Origin: a bacterium
GTDB lineage: Bacteria; Actinomycetota; Thermoleophilia; Solirubrobacterales; Solirubrobacteraceae
Direction of reading: 5' to 3'
Length of the DNA: 64,000 bases
NCBI GenBank assembly: GCA_021323635.1
Contig: JAJPKQ010000023.1
Coordinates: forward strand, 1 to 64,000
The notes beneath the pieces are model-generated. The model had not been told where the DNA came from and did not search any database. It saw only the letters and a list, made by a program, of their open reading frames with translations. Below, one piece after another: positions 23,494 through 31,566 of the stretch. The position numbers and the translations under genes are program-made. Each line of letters opens with the position of its first letter. The first letter of the stretch is position 1.

Positions 23494-24525
23494 CTACGGT
23501 GCCGGGACCCCGACCCGCTCCCCGATGACGCGGCCCGAGGGAAGCTGCACGAAGGTCTCAGATGCGTTGTTGGCAGTGTTCGATTCCCACCACAGGTTGC
23601 GCGGGTTGACGATCTGTACGAACGCGAAGCGCCCGCGCAGGCCGGTCACGTCGATCCACTGTTCGGGATAGCCGTAAGGGTAGATGTCCGACCAGCCGAC
23701 CGAGGTGCCGAACAGATCGTGCGAGATGTCGGCCTGTTCGCTGCAGCCGGGGTAGACCGCGGAGGTCGGCGAGCGCCGCGAGGGATGTGTTCGGGCCAGG
23801 TCGCGCAGGCAGTAGTCGACCTTGGGGCCCGTGCGCACCAGGCGCTCGAGCCTGAGGTGCGGGCCCAGCGACCAGAGCTGGAAGGAGGCGAGGTGGCGCA
23901 CCTTCCAGTAGCTCGTGGAGCCGACGTAGCCGTATTCGTAGCGGTAGCCGGGTATGTACTTGTAGACGAGCTGCACGCGCGTGCGGAAGAGATGGACGTG
24001 GCCGCGGCGGTCGTAGATCGCCTGGCTGACGATCCAGCGCCGGTGGGCGCCGCGGCGCGCGCGCAGCTCGATCGGCCCGGCGCCGAGGCTGTTGACCGAG
24101 CTGGTCGCTCGCAGCAGCAGGCGTCCGGGGATCGTGGTCGTGTCCAGATGCAGTTCGGAGGGCGCCGACATCACAAGGTCCGGGCAGCGCAGGTGCAGCG
24201 ACCTGCGCTGGCAGGGGTTGGCGGCAATCGTCTCGGTGGTCGTGGTGGTCGTGGTGAGAGCGGCCGAGCTCGTCGTGAGCGTCGTCGAGCTTGCGCTTGA
24301 GCTCTCCGAGCTTGTCGTGGCGGCTGTCGCGCCGCTCGCAGGCGTCTGCGCACCGGCAGCGCCCGCGGCAGCGCGGGCGCTCAGCGCAGCCGCCACCCCG
24401 ACCGCCAGCAGGATCGCTGCTGAGCTGCTCATCGCCCCTGCCGCCAGCAGGCGCGCTGCGTGCGCAAACGCGCGCGGGCGACCCCTGCGCCGGCGCTCTC
24501 TGGCTCTGATGGACTCGCTCCGCAT
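23494..24525 (-). CDS. exported lysyl-oxidase-like protein lacking most copper ligands
   Basis: A 343-residue exported protein: signal or anchor segment (about 30-55), a Ser/Thr-rich linker of about 50 residues, and a domain resembling lysyl oxidase (PF01186). The best match is the C-terminal block GWSDIYPYGYPEQWIDVTGL followed by NPRNLWWESNTANNASE, with Cys residues placed as in bacterial homologues. True lysyl oxidases oxidise peptidyl lysine using copper held by an HxHxxxF-type cluster. Here the matching segment reads RHLASFQLWSL, with one His; a separate HVH occurs earlier. Catalytic activity is therefore doubtful and a structural or binding role is possible. No ribosome binding site is obvious at the start. 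Confidence 0.75.
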   Translation of the reverse strand: MRSESIRARERRRRGRPRAFAHAARLLAAGAMSSSAAILLAVGVAAALSARAAAGAAGAQTPASGATAATTSSESSSASSTTLTTSSAALTTTTTTTETIAANPCQRRSLHLRCPDLVMSAPSELHLDTTTIPGRLLLRATSSVNSLGAGPIELRARRGAHRRWIVSQAIYDRRGHVHLFRTRVQLVYKYIPGYRYEYGYVGSTSYWKVRHLASFQLWSLGPHLRLERLVRTGPKVDYCLRDLARTHPSRRSPTSAVYPGCSEQADISHDLFGTSVGWSDIYPYGYPEQWIDVTGLRGRFAFVQIVNPRNLWWESNTANNASETFVQLPSGRVIGERVGVPAP

Positions 24526-24609
24526 CGATATTGTCGCCCCTGGCTCCGGCTCAGGCTCTCGTACGGGCCCCCAGCGCGCGCCACATGATACAGGCGCCTC
24601 TTGCGGCGC

Positions 24610-25119
24610 TCACCCTCTGCGCCGAGAGCCGCTCTCAGCGCGGGCGACCAGCTCCAGCTCATCGACGCTCACGCGATGGCCGGCGGCGCAGCGCAGCTCG
24701 ACGTGTACCGGCTCGCCGCACCCGGCGTGGCGCAGCTGCACCGGGCCTCCGCGCTCATCCAGCCAGCGGTCGCCCCACTGCATCAGCGCTGCCAGCGCCG
24801 GGAAGAGGTCGGCGCCCTTCTCGGTCAGCAGGTAGCGCTGGCGGGTGCGCTGGCCGGGCTCGCGATAGTCCTCGCGCTCAAGCAGGCCCTGATCGACCAG
24901 CTCGCGCAGGCGCTGGGCCGCCACGGGCTCGCTGATTCCCGCCCGCAGAGCGAAGTCGTCAAAGCGCGTGGTGCCGTAGAAGGCCTCGCGCAGGATCAGG
25001 AACGCAGAGCGCGTGCTTACGACGCCGAGGGTCTTTGCGATCGTGCAGCGCTCCGCGCTCCAACCGCTGCGCGGGTCAAGCCGGCCGGCCATGTGTATCG
25101 CGTGGCTCATCACCACCAT
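24610..25119 (-). CDS. HxlR-family helix-turn-helix regulator
   Basis: A 169-residue regulator with the HxlR winged helix (C-T-IAKTLGVVSTRSAFLILREAFYGTTRFDDF, then ISEPVAAQRLRELVDQGLLER). The Cys near the N-terminus of this domain is the redox or electrophile sensor in several relatives. The C-terminal extension has HAGCG...LRC..GH, a possible metal-binding cluster. It diverges from an MFS pump with only 35 bp between start codons, so it very likely represses the pump and itself. The inducer is unknown; aldehydes and quinones are typical for the family. Confidence 0.9.
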   Translation of the reverse strand: MVVMSHAIHMAGRLDPRSGWSAERCTIAKTLGVVSTRSAFLILREAFYGTTRFDDFALRAGISEPVAAQRLRELVDQGLLEREDYREPGQRTRQRYLLTEKGADLFPALAALMQWGDRWLDERGGPVQLRHAGCGEPVHVELRCAAGHRVSVDELELVARAESGSRRRG

Positions 25120-25154
25120 CGTAGCTGGCTTTCCGTCGCCTAAGCCAGTGTGCT

Positions 25155-26603
25155 ATGGCCCTGGCTATGCAGACTCTAAGTCAGCTTCAGACGGGCGCGC
25201 GGAGGCAGGCAGCTGCAGGCGCGGTGCTCGCGATCGCCTGCGCCGGTGTCGCGATGGCAAGCCTGGACCTGTTCATCGTCAACGTCGCGCTGCCCCGGAT
25301 CGCCGCCGACCTCCACCTGCGCGGTGGCGGGCTGGGCCAGCTCTCGTGGGTTCTGAACGCCTACGCGATCGCCTATGCCGCGCTGCTGGTCCTCTTCGGG
25401 CGGATCGCCGAGCGCCATCGGCGGGACCTGGGCTTCCTGGTCGGCGTCGCGACGTTCGTGGCGGCCTCTGCCGCCTGTGGCGCCTCCGACAGCCTGACGA
25501 TGCTGATCGCCTGCCGTGTCATTCAGGCGGCAGGCGCTGCGCTGCTCACGCCGACCTCGCTTGGCCTGGTCCTTGCCGCCACTGCGCCTGCGCGCCGCCA
25601 CGGCGCGGTGCGCGCCTGGACCGCGGTCGGCGGCCTTGCGGCTGCGCTTGGCCCGGTGATCGGTGGGCTGCTGGTGGCCTCAAGCTGGCGCTGGGTCTTC
25701 TATGTAAACGTGCCTGTCGGCCTGATCGCCCTCGCCCTGGGGTACAGGTTGCTGCCGCAGATAGCCGGCCAGCCGCTGCGGCGGCCTAATGTGAGCGGGG
25801 CGCTCTTCATAACCCTCGGCGTCGCGGCGCTTGCGCTCGGGCTCGTCGACGGCGGTAGGTGGGGATGGGGCGACGTCAAGACGCTTGCCGCGATCGGCCT
25901 CGCGGCAGGAGCACTTGCGCTCTTTGCGGCGCACACCGCGTGGCACGCAAACCCGCTGATCGAGCGCTCGCTCTTTCGTATCCGGCCCTTCACCGGCGCG
26001 TCGGTGGTGGCGGTGCTCTTCTCCGCGGCCTTCGGCGCGATGCTGCTCTCGCGGGTGCTCTGGGCTCAGGACGTCTGGCACTTCTCGCCGCTGCTCACCG
26101 GGCTTGCGATCGCTCCCGGCCCGATCATGGTGCCGATGGTCGCCTGGGCGCTCACCGGTCGGCTGGTGCAGGGCTTTGGGGCGGGCGCCGTCATCGCCGC
26201 CGGCTGCGCCCTCTTTGCCGCGGGACTCGCCTGGTGGGCGCTTGCGATCGGTCTGCGTCCGGACTACACGGGTGAGATGCTCGGCGGCATGCTGCTGACC
26301 GGCATCGGCGTCGGGCTGACGCTGCCGACGCTGATGGCAAGCGCAGCTGCGTCGCTTCCCGACCGCGCCTTCGCGACCGGATCGGCGGTCATCAACATGC
26401 TCCGCCAGATCGGCCTCGCGGTCGGCGTCGCCGCTCTGGTTGCGGCGCTCGGCACACCCGCCTCGCCCGCAGCGACGCTCGTCGCCTACCAGCGGGCCGC
26501 GTGGATCACGGCCGGGACCTCGCTCGCTGGCGCTCTGGCCGGGCTGCTGTTGCTCTCAGTGCGAGGGCTGCGCGGGCGACGCCTCGTGGCAGATCGGCGC
26601 TAG
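25155..26603 (+). CDS. MFS drug-efflux transporter (DHA2-like)
   Basis: A 482-residue polytopic transporter with the DHA2 first-helix motif (MASLDLFIVNVALPRIA) and a motif A variant (GRIAERHRRDLGF), followed by the usual hydrophobic segments. It would export small hydrophobic compounds in exchange for protons. It is divergent from an HxlR regulator, 35 bp away, and converges on a TfoX-like gene with which it shares four bases at the stop codons. This is the third DHA2 pump within 11 kb, so the region is rich in xenobiotic or secondary-metabolite efflux. Confidence 0.92.
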   Translation: MALAMQTLSQLQTGARRQAAAGAVLAIACAGVAMASLDLFIVNVALPRIAADLHLRGGGLGQLSWVLNAYAIAYAALLVLFGRIAERHRRDLGFLVGVATFVAASAACGASDSLTMLIACRVIQAAGAALLTPTSLGLVLAATAPARRHGAVRAWTAVGGLAAALGPVIGGLLVASSWRWVFYVNVPVGLIALALGYRLLPQIAGQPLRRPNVSGALFITLGVAALALGLVDGGRWGWGDVKTLAAIGLAAGALALFAAHTAWHANPLIERSLFRIRPFTGASVVAVLFSAAFGAMLLSRVLWAQDVWHFSPLLTGLAIAPGPIMVPMVAWALTGRLVQGFGAGAVIAAGCALFAAGLAWWALAIGLRPDYTGEMLGGMLLTGIGVGLTLPTLMASAAASLPDRAFATGSAVINMLRQIGLAVGVAALVAALGTPASPAATLVAYQRAAWITAGTSLAGALAGLLLLSVRGLRGRRLVADRR

Positions 26604-26935
26604 CGCTTTGGCGGCAATGTGCGCACGTACGCGAGGCTCTCGTGCACCCAAGGTCGCAGCTGCCTCTTGCCCCGAACGCCCTCCGCCGCCACCCTGACCC
26701 AGCCCCTCATCGGGCGCCCGCGCATCACAGCGATGCTTGCATGCGGGCGCGCTGCGTGCGCGTCGGTCAGCTCGGGATCCACCCGCACCAGCAAGCCGCC
26801 CTGACCGGAGGCCGCAAAGGCCAGGTTCCCGTCAAGCAGGAACGCGAGCCCGCCGAACATCGCCTTCTCAGTGATGGCCTCCCCCGCGCCGGTCAGCTCG
26901 CGCAGGAGGTTGACGAGTTCGCTGCAAGCCGGCAT
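26600..26935 (-). CDS. TfoX N-terminal-domain protein
   Basis: A 111-residue protein that corresponds to the TfoX N-terminal domain alone: GEAITEKAMFGGLAFLLDGNLAF is the typical first block, followed by the LLVRVDPE and MRGRPMRGWVRV segments. In gamma-proteobacteria TfoX regulates competence, but single-domain actinobacterial relatives have no proven function. Its stop overlaps that of the convergent MFS gene by 4 bases. Confidence 0.85.
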   Translation of the reverse strand: MPACSELVNLLRELTGAGEAITEKAMFGGLAFLLDGNLAFAASGQGGLLVRVDPELTDAHAARPHASIAVMRGRPMRGWVRVAAEGVRGKRQLRPWVHESLAYVRTLPPKR

Positions 26936-26967
26936 TGCAGCCGAACCCTATCTGCGCGATCGTTGCC

Positions 26968-28743
26968 TCAGCCGGCTGGCGGCGCTCGCAGCGAGACTGT
27001 GAGCGTGTGGCTGCCGCTGCCACCGGGCAGCCACGGCGCGCCGTGCAGGCGGAGGCGTGCGATCACCGTGCCGAGACGGTCAGGGGCCCGAGTGTCCGCG
27101 TCGGCCAGCACCAGGGCGTAGGCGCCGCTCGCGCGAGCAGGATCCGCTTCGTTCGCGGGCTCAAGCACGCGTGCGCCCCGCAGCTGCAGCGCATACTTGA
27201 CACCCGCTTCAAACGGCGCGGCTGTCACGCCCTCACGTCTCAGCGTCACGGTGGCGCCGGGCGGGATCCGACGCGCGATCGCCCTCATGATCGTGTGCAG
27301 GAGCGCGTACTCGGAGCGGTGCGCGTCCGGCGGCTGCGCGGCTGCGACAGCGCTACAGCCGATCAGCAGGATGACCCCGCCGGCGAGGTGCCCGGTCCGA
27401 CGTGCCCGGCGGTGCACGATGCGACTGAACCCCAAGCGCATCGCAAGCTGCCTGACGACCAGGACGGACGCCGCGTATCCGAGCACGAGCCATGTCCACA
27501 TGCCGACGATCGAGCCCCACCAGAGCGTGTAGCCGAGCGTGTCGATGGAGCTGCGCGGCGTCGCCGCGCCCTGCCACGCAAAGCACATGCAGAGCACCAA
27601 CGCGATGATCGTCCCCGCCACGAGCTCGCTGCGCCCTCGCCGCAGCCCGCCGTATGCGGCAAGCGCGAGCGCGAGCAGCACGAGCGCCGATGAGGTGGTG
27701 CGCAGCGGCGAGGGCACGCTCCAGATGTCGCTCAGGCGGGTGTCGCCGTAGTCGCCGCCGCTCATGCTTCCAACGGCCCGGCCGGAGGGGGAGGTCACCA
27801 GATCCTGAGGCGAGCGCAGCCACCGTGGCACTATGCCGATCGCCTGGGTGAGGGCGCGCCAGCCAGCGGTCGCACCCGCGATCTGTGCATGAGACGCCGT
27901 TGCGGCCCGCGCCAACAGCGAGAGGTTGCCGGGTGATGTGGTCAGCTGCTGGGCGAGCGGCGCGCTCCAGCAGACCAGCAACACGGCAAGCGCCGCAAGC
28001 GCCCAGTGTCTGGGCGAAGGGCGTGCGCTCGGCTCACGCCCCATCGGACGTTCGCGCAGCGAGCGGCTGCGTGCGCTCTTCAGCGACAGGGCAAGCCCGC
28101 CGAAGCCGACAGCAAGCGCTGCTGCGCTTGGCGCAACGTAGGCGAGGTGGCATTGAACGACAAAGCTTGCAAGCAGCGCTACGAGCGGCAGCAGTCGATG
28201 CTCGCCACATGCAAGCGACCAGCACGCGAAGATCAGCAGAGTCAATGGGAGGAGCGCGGCAGCGGGGTTCCAGATGCCGTCTATCGCTTCGGTTGCGAAC
28301 GAGCGCGAGAGAAGCGCAAGGCAGACAGCGGTCGCAACCATCAGCCCGATCCCGCCTCGGCGTCGCGCGATCGCAACGCTTGCGATGATCGCCGCGCTGT
28401 TCACCGTCCCCATCGTGACGGTCAAGGCGACCGGGCCGCCGAAGCGCGCGGGCAGCGCCAGCAGCCAGTAAAGCAGCGGTCCTGCGTCAAAAGTGGTATG
28501 ACCGACAACGCGCGACACGAACGAGTACTGGCCGAGCAACGGGGAGTGCGGGCCAAGCACTTCGTAGGCGCGCGTTGCGATAGTCCCCTGGTCGCCGAGT
28601 GGCATCCATCCGCCGCCGAGCGCGCGTGCGCAGGCCACGATCACCGGCACGGCCGCGCCGATGCCTGCGAGTGCAGTCAAGGTGCGCTGACCGCGCCTCT
28701 GCAGCCCGGATGAGGCGCGCAGCGCTCGCCTGCCTTGCCGCAT
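26968..28743 (-). CDS. large GT-C-like polytopic membrane protein
   Basis: About 590 residues: many transmembrane helices in the first 480 residues and a soluble extracytoplasmic tail of about 120. The segment after the first helix (MPLGDQGTIATRAYEVLGPH, then the FDAGPLLYWLLALPARFGGP block) has the acidic first-loop layout of GT-C glycosyltransferases that use polyprenyl-phosphate sugars, such as the family 39 and arabinosyltransferase-like proteins of actinobacteria. I infer a role in cell-envelope glycan assembly, but the family is not certain. The ATG at 28743 is favoured; an upstream ATG at 28830 adds an unlikely Arg-rich extension. No linked genes. Confidence 0.7.
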   Translation of the reverse strand: MRQGRRALRASSGLQRRGQRTLTALAGIGAAVPVIVACARALGGGWMPLGDQGTIATRAYEVLGPHSPLLGQYSFVSRVVGHTTFDAGPLLYWLLALPARFGGPVALTVTMGTVNSAAIIASVAIARRRGGIGLMVATAVCLALLSRSFATEAIDGIWNPAAALLPLTLLIFACWSLACGEHRLLPLVALLASFVVQCHLAYVAPSAAALAVGFGGLALSLKSARSRSLRERPMGREPSARPSPRHWALAALAVLLVCWSAPLAQQLTTSPGNLSLLARAATASHAQIAGATAGWRALTQAIGIVPRWLRSPQDLVTSPSGRAVGSMSGGDYGDTRLSDIWSVPSPLRTTSSALVLLALALAAYGGLRRGRSELVAGTIIALVLCMCFAWQGAATPRSSIDTLGYTLWWGSIVGMWTWLVLGYAASVLVVRQLAMRLGFSRIVHRRARRTGHLAGGVILLIGCSAVAAAQPPDAHRSEYALLHTIMRAIARRIPPGATVTLRREGVTAAPFEAGVKYALQLRGARVLEPANEADPARASGAYALVLADADTRAPDRLGTVIARLRLHGAPWLPGGSGSHTLTVSLRAPPAG

Positions 28744-29041
28744 GCGCGGTCGCCTGCACGCCTCGATTGAGCGCAGCGACCAGGTGGCGTCAGCTCTCGC
28801 GAAGCCTGCGCACCAGGTCTCAGCGTACACCCGAAAACATTACACCTCTCTGCAGTCCTTGCTTTTTTGATCTCCCGGTGGCGTGGATCTGACGCCGGAT
28901 CGGTCCGCTGTCGGGACCTGCTACGTCCTCACCGCTGCCGCGCGGCGGCGCGCGGCGCGTGGCACCCGCGCCTCGGGGTGGGCGCAGGCAGGCGGGCGGG
29001 CCACCAGGCCCGCCCGCCTGCCGCCATCGCGACGGCTTCGA
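28744..29041. other. intergenic stretch with a perfect hairpin
   Basis: The 298 bp between the two minus-strand genes contain no credible gene. They hold the hairpin listed at 28987-29022. An AT-richer pocket around 28830-28875 (aaaacattacacctctctgc) could carry the promoter of the membrane protein, but no clear boxes were identified. Confidence 0.5.
28987..29022 (-). terminator. perfect 16-bp hairpin terminator
   Basis: GGCAGGCGGGCGGGCC at 28987-29002 and its exact reverse complement at 29007-29022 are separated by the loop ACCA. It lies 20 bp beyond the stop codon of the small exported Ser/Arg/Asp-rich protein on the minus strand, so it most likely ends that transcript. No U-run follows. 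Confidence 0.7.
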
Positions 29042-29293
29042 TCAGCGGTCGCCGGCTTCATGGCCGTCAACCGAGCGGTCTGGGCTGCCGGCGCTCGAGT
29101 CCGAGCGTCCGTTGTCCGAGCGCGAGCGGTCGCGATTGCCCGCGCCCTCGCTTACGTCGCGCGAGCTGTCCGAGCGCGAGAGCGCGGTCGTGTGCGCGTG
29201 CCCTCTGCCGGCGGCAAGCGCGGAGGTCATCGGCGTGACTGCCATGAGCAGCGTCACGGCCGGGACGAGAATGGCGAGCTTCGGTGACTTCAT
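29042..29293 (-). CDS. small exported Ser/Arg/Asp-rich protein
   Basis: An 83-residue protein with an excellent ribosome binding site (AAAGGAGG) and a textbook signal peptide (MKSPKLAILVPAVTLLMAV, cut after ALA at about 27-28). The mature 55 residues are hydrophilic and of very low complexity: Ser, Arg, Asp and Gly with repeated RSDSS and DRS motifs and three His. No Cys and no hydrophobic core, so it is probably disordered. It diverges from a two-component system 157 bp away and ends at a perfect hairpin. Possible roles are binding metal or anionic polymers, or being the signal sensed by the kinase. No family is recognised. Confidence 0.8.
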   Translation of the reverse strand: MKSPKLAILVPAVTLLMAVTPMTSALAAGRGHAHTTALSRSDSSRDVSEGAGNRDRSRSDNGRSDSSAGSPDRSVDGHEAGDR

Positions 29294-29381
29294 CGTGTCC
29301 TCCTTTGGAGAGTTCGTGCTGTCCCTTGTCTGTGGTCCAGCGGTTGACTCTCCCCAGAGTGCAGCGGGATCTCAAGAGCAA

Positions 29382-29410
29382 GGTAAGAATGGGTTCAGAG
29401 ATCGCTTACC
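29382..29410. promoter_or_regulatory. possible operator between small exported gene and two-component system
   Basis: An inverted repeat GGTAAG (29382-29387) and CTTACC (29405-29410) with a 17-bp spacer lies in the 157-bp divergent region, 41 bp before the response regulator start. OmpR-type regulators usually bind direct repeats, so this may be something else or chance. Its location makes it a candidate control site. Confidence 0.35.
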
Positions 29411-29450
29411 GCCGCGGCTGGGCCGCAATCGGCCCGTAGCATGGGCCCAT

Positions 29451-30128
29451 ATGCAGATATTGGTGATCGAGGACGAGCGCACATTGGCGGGCTTCATCGA
29501 GCAGAGCCTGCGCAGCGAGGGCCACGCAGTCACGGTCGCCCACGACGGCGAGCATGGCGAGGCGGCTGCGCTTGGCGGGGAGTACGCGCTGGTGCTGCTC
29601 GACCTTTCGCTGCCGGGCAAGGACGGGCTGGAGGTGCTCGAGGCGATCCGTGCTCGCAGGCCCGCCCTGCCAGTGATCGTGCTTACCGCTCGCGCCGCGG
29701 TCGAGCAGAAGGTTGCCGGCCTCGATGCCGGCGCCAACGACTACGTGACCAAGCCCTTCTCCCTCGAGGAGCTGCTGGCGCGTGTGCGCGCGCAGCTGCG
29801 TGGCGCAGAGCAGCGGGAGTCCTCGGCGCTCGAGGTCGGTGACATCCACATGGACCTGCGCACGCGCCGGGTTCGGTGCAATGGCCGGGAGGTGGCGCTC
29901 ACAGCCCGCGAGTTCGAGGTCCTTGCCTACCTGATGCGCCACCCCGATCAGGTGCTCTCGCGCGAGCAGATCCTCAACGCCGTCTGGGGCTTTGACTTTG
30001 AGCCCGGCACCAAGGTGCTCGAGGTCTACATCGGCTACCTGCGCCGGAAGCTCCGCGCGCCCGGCGGGCCCGACCCGATCGAGACCGTGAGGAATGTCGG
30101 CTACAGGCTGCTGGTGGGGCATGGCTAG
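29451..30128 (+). CDS. OmpR/PhoB-family response regulator
   Basis: A 225-residue two-domain regulator: receiver with acidic pocket (EDE at 7-9), phosphoacceptor Asp51 (LLDLSLPGKDG), the conserved Lys in VTKPF near 100, and a winged-helix effector domain (LTAREFEVLAYLMRHPDQVL, ending in ETVRNVGYRL). The ATG at 29451 is used because the receiver starts immediately there; the open frame further upstream is not coding. It overlaps the histidine kinase gene by 8 bases. It is divergent from the small exported protein gene, a likely target. Confidence 0.94.
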   Translation: MQILVIEDERTLAGFIEQSLRSEGHAVTVAHDGEHGEAAALGGEYALVLLDLSLPGKDGLEVLEAIRARRPALPVIVLTARAAVEQKVAGLDAGANDYVTKPFSLEELLARVRAQLRGAEQRESSALEVGDIHMDLRTRRVRCNGREVALTAREFEVLAYLMRHPDQVLSREQILNAVWGFDFEPGTKVLEVYIGYLRRKLRAPGGPDPIETVRNVGYRLLVGHG

Positions 30129-31566
30129 CAGGCTCGTGCCCGGCGGGCTGCGCTCGCAGCTTGCGCTTGTGATCGCCGCGGTTGCGGTGCTCGGCGTGGT
30201 CGCGAGCTTCCTGGCGCTTCGCAGCGGCGTCGAATCGCGCCTGCGCTCGCAGATCGACGCGAACCTGCGCGCCCAGGCGGCCGAGTGGGCCCAGCTGAGC
30301 GCCCATACGGAAGTCTCGACGCCGGCAGGCCTCGAAGCCACGGCCCGACGCTTTCTCAAGGATCAGCGCTACCACGCCTCCTCGCTGATCTTCCTGATCG
30401 CGGTGAACGGGGGCAGAGCGGTCACAAACGCAGCGGAGGTTGTCGGCCTTGAGGAAGAGCGCGAGCGCAGGCACAGCTCATCGGCAGGGCTGCTCAACGC
30501 TGCGCCCGGTCTGAGCAGCGCGCCGGTCTCCGAGGCCGGCAACATGCGTGTGCTCACGCAGCCGATCACCAGCGGCGGCCGAGCGGTCGGAGCCCTGCGC
30601 ATCGCCGCGCCGCTCAGGCCGGTCGAACAGGCGCTATCGAGCCTCACGCGCACCTTCCTGGTCGTCGGGCTGGTCGTGCTCGTCGTCGCCGTGCTTGCGG
30701 CTGTGGGGCTGGCAAGGCTGATTGCCCGGCCGCTGCGGCGGATCGCGCGCGTCGCAAGCGCGGTCGAGGCCGGCGACCTGTCGATGCGCGCGGGATTCGT
30801 CTCGGCACGCGGCGAGGTCGGTGTGCTTGCCGATGCCTTCGATCACATGCTCGCGCAGCTCCAGCGCGCATTCGAGCGCCAGCGCGACTTTGTCTCGGAT
30901 GCCTCGCACGAGCTGCGCACGCCGCTTGCGGTGATACGAGCACAGGCCGAGCTGCTCGATCAGGAGCGCGACGAGCAAAGGCGCCACGAGGGCACGGCGA
31001 CACTTCTGCGACGGCTCGATCAGCTCGACCGACTTGTGGGCGACATGCTGCTGCTGGCAAGCGCTGAAGGCGGTCAGCTTGTGGAGCCGCACACGATCGA
31101 CCTCGTTGATTTCTTCGAGGACCTGCGGCGCGACCTGCCGCTCTTTGGCGAGCGCGCCTTCCGACTGCTGCCGGTCGGCGGAACGCTCCGAGCCGACGCC
31201 GAGCGCCTCACGCAGGTCCTGCGCAATCTGATCCGAAACGCCGTCGCACACACAAAGCCCGGGGGCAGGGTCAGCGTGGTGGCGCGTGCTCGCGACAGCA
31301 AGCTCGAGATCGCGGTGAGCGACGATGGTCCGGGCATTCCGCCCGACCAGCTCGAGCTGGTCTTCGAGCGCTTCCACCGCGTCGATGGCGGCCGCTCGCG
31401 GGAGGATGGCGGCAGCGGCCTGGGGCTCGCGATCGCCCGCGCCATCGTCGAGGCGCACGGTGGCACGATCCGGGCCGAGTCAAGCCCCAGCGATGGTGCG
31501 ACGATCCGCCTGCTGCTGCCCGGATATGCAAGTGGCGCGCGGCAGACGCCGAGGGCGGCCGCCTGA
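30121..31566 (+). CDS. HAMP-domain sensor histidine kinase
   Basis: A 481-residue membrane kinase: first helix about 12-33, an extracytoplasmic sensor region of about 140 residues, second helix about 178-202, HAMP linker, HisKA motif with SDASHELRTP (His263), and HATPase with N-box (NLIRNAVAHTKPGG), DDGPGIPP and GSGLGLAIARAI. It is the partner of the preceding response regulator, whose stop codon it overlaps. The sensor region has no recognised domain. Because the divergent neighbour encodes a tiny exported protein, sensing of that protein or of the same stress is conceivable. Confidence 0.94.
   Translation: MASRLVPGGLRSQLALVIAAVAVLGVVASFLALRSGVESRLRSQIDANLRAQAAEWAQLSAHTEVSTPAGLEATARRFLKDQRYHASSLIFLIAVNGGRAVTNAAEVVGLEEERERRHSSSAGLLNAAPGLSSAPVSEAGNMRVLTQPITSGGRAVGALRIAAPLRPVEQALSSLTRTFLVVGLVVLVVAVLAAVGLARLIARPLRRIARVASAVEAGDLSMRAGFVSARGEVGVLADAFDHMLAQLQRAFERQRDFVSDASHELRTPLAVIRAQAELLDQERDEQRRHEGTATLLRRLDQLDRLVGDMLLLASAEGGQLVEPHTIDLVDFFEDLRRDLPLFGERAFRLLPVGGTLRADAERLTQVLRNLIRNAVAHTKPGGRVSVVARARDSKLEIAVSDDGPGIPPDQLELVFERFHRVDGGRSREDGGSGLGLAIARAIVEAHGGTIRAESSPSDGATIRLLLPGYASGARQTPRAAA

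Noticed and set aside
23290-24300. 336-codon plus-strand frame opposite the lysyl-oxidase-like gene
   Set aside because: Antisense shadow with no conserved motif; the minus-strand protein has a signal peptide and family blocks.
28959-29450. Open plus-strand extension of the second response regulator
   Set aside because: It crosses the small exported gene and the divergent promoter; the receiver domain begins exactly at 29451.
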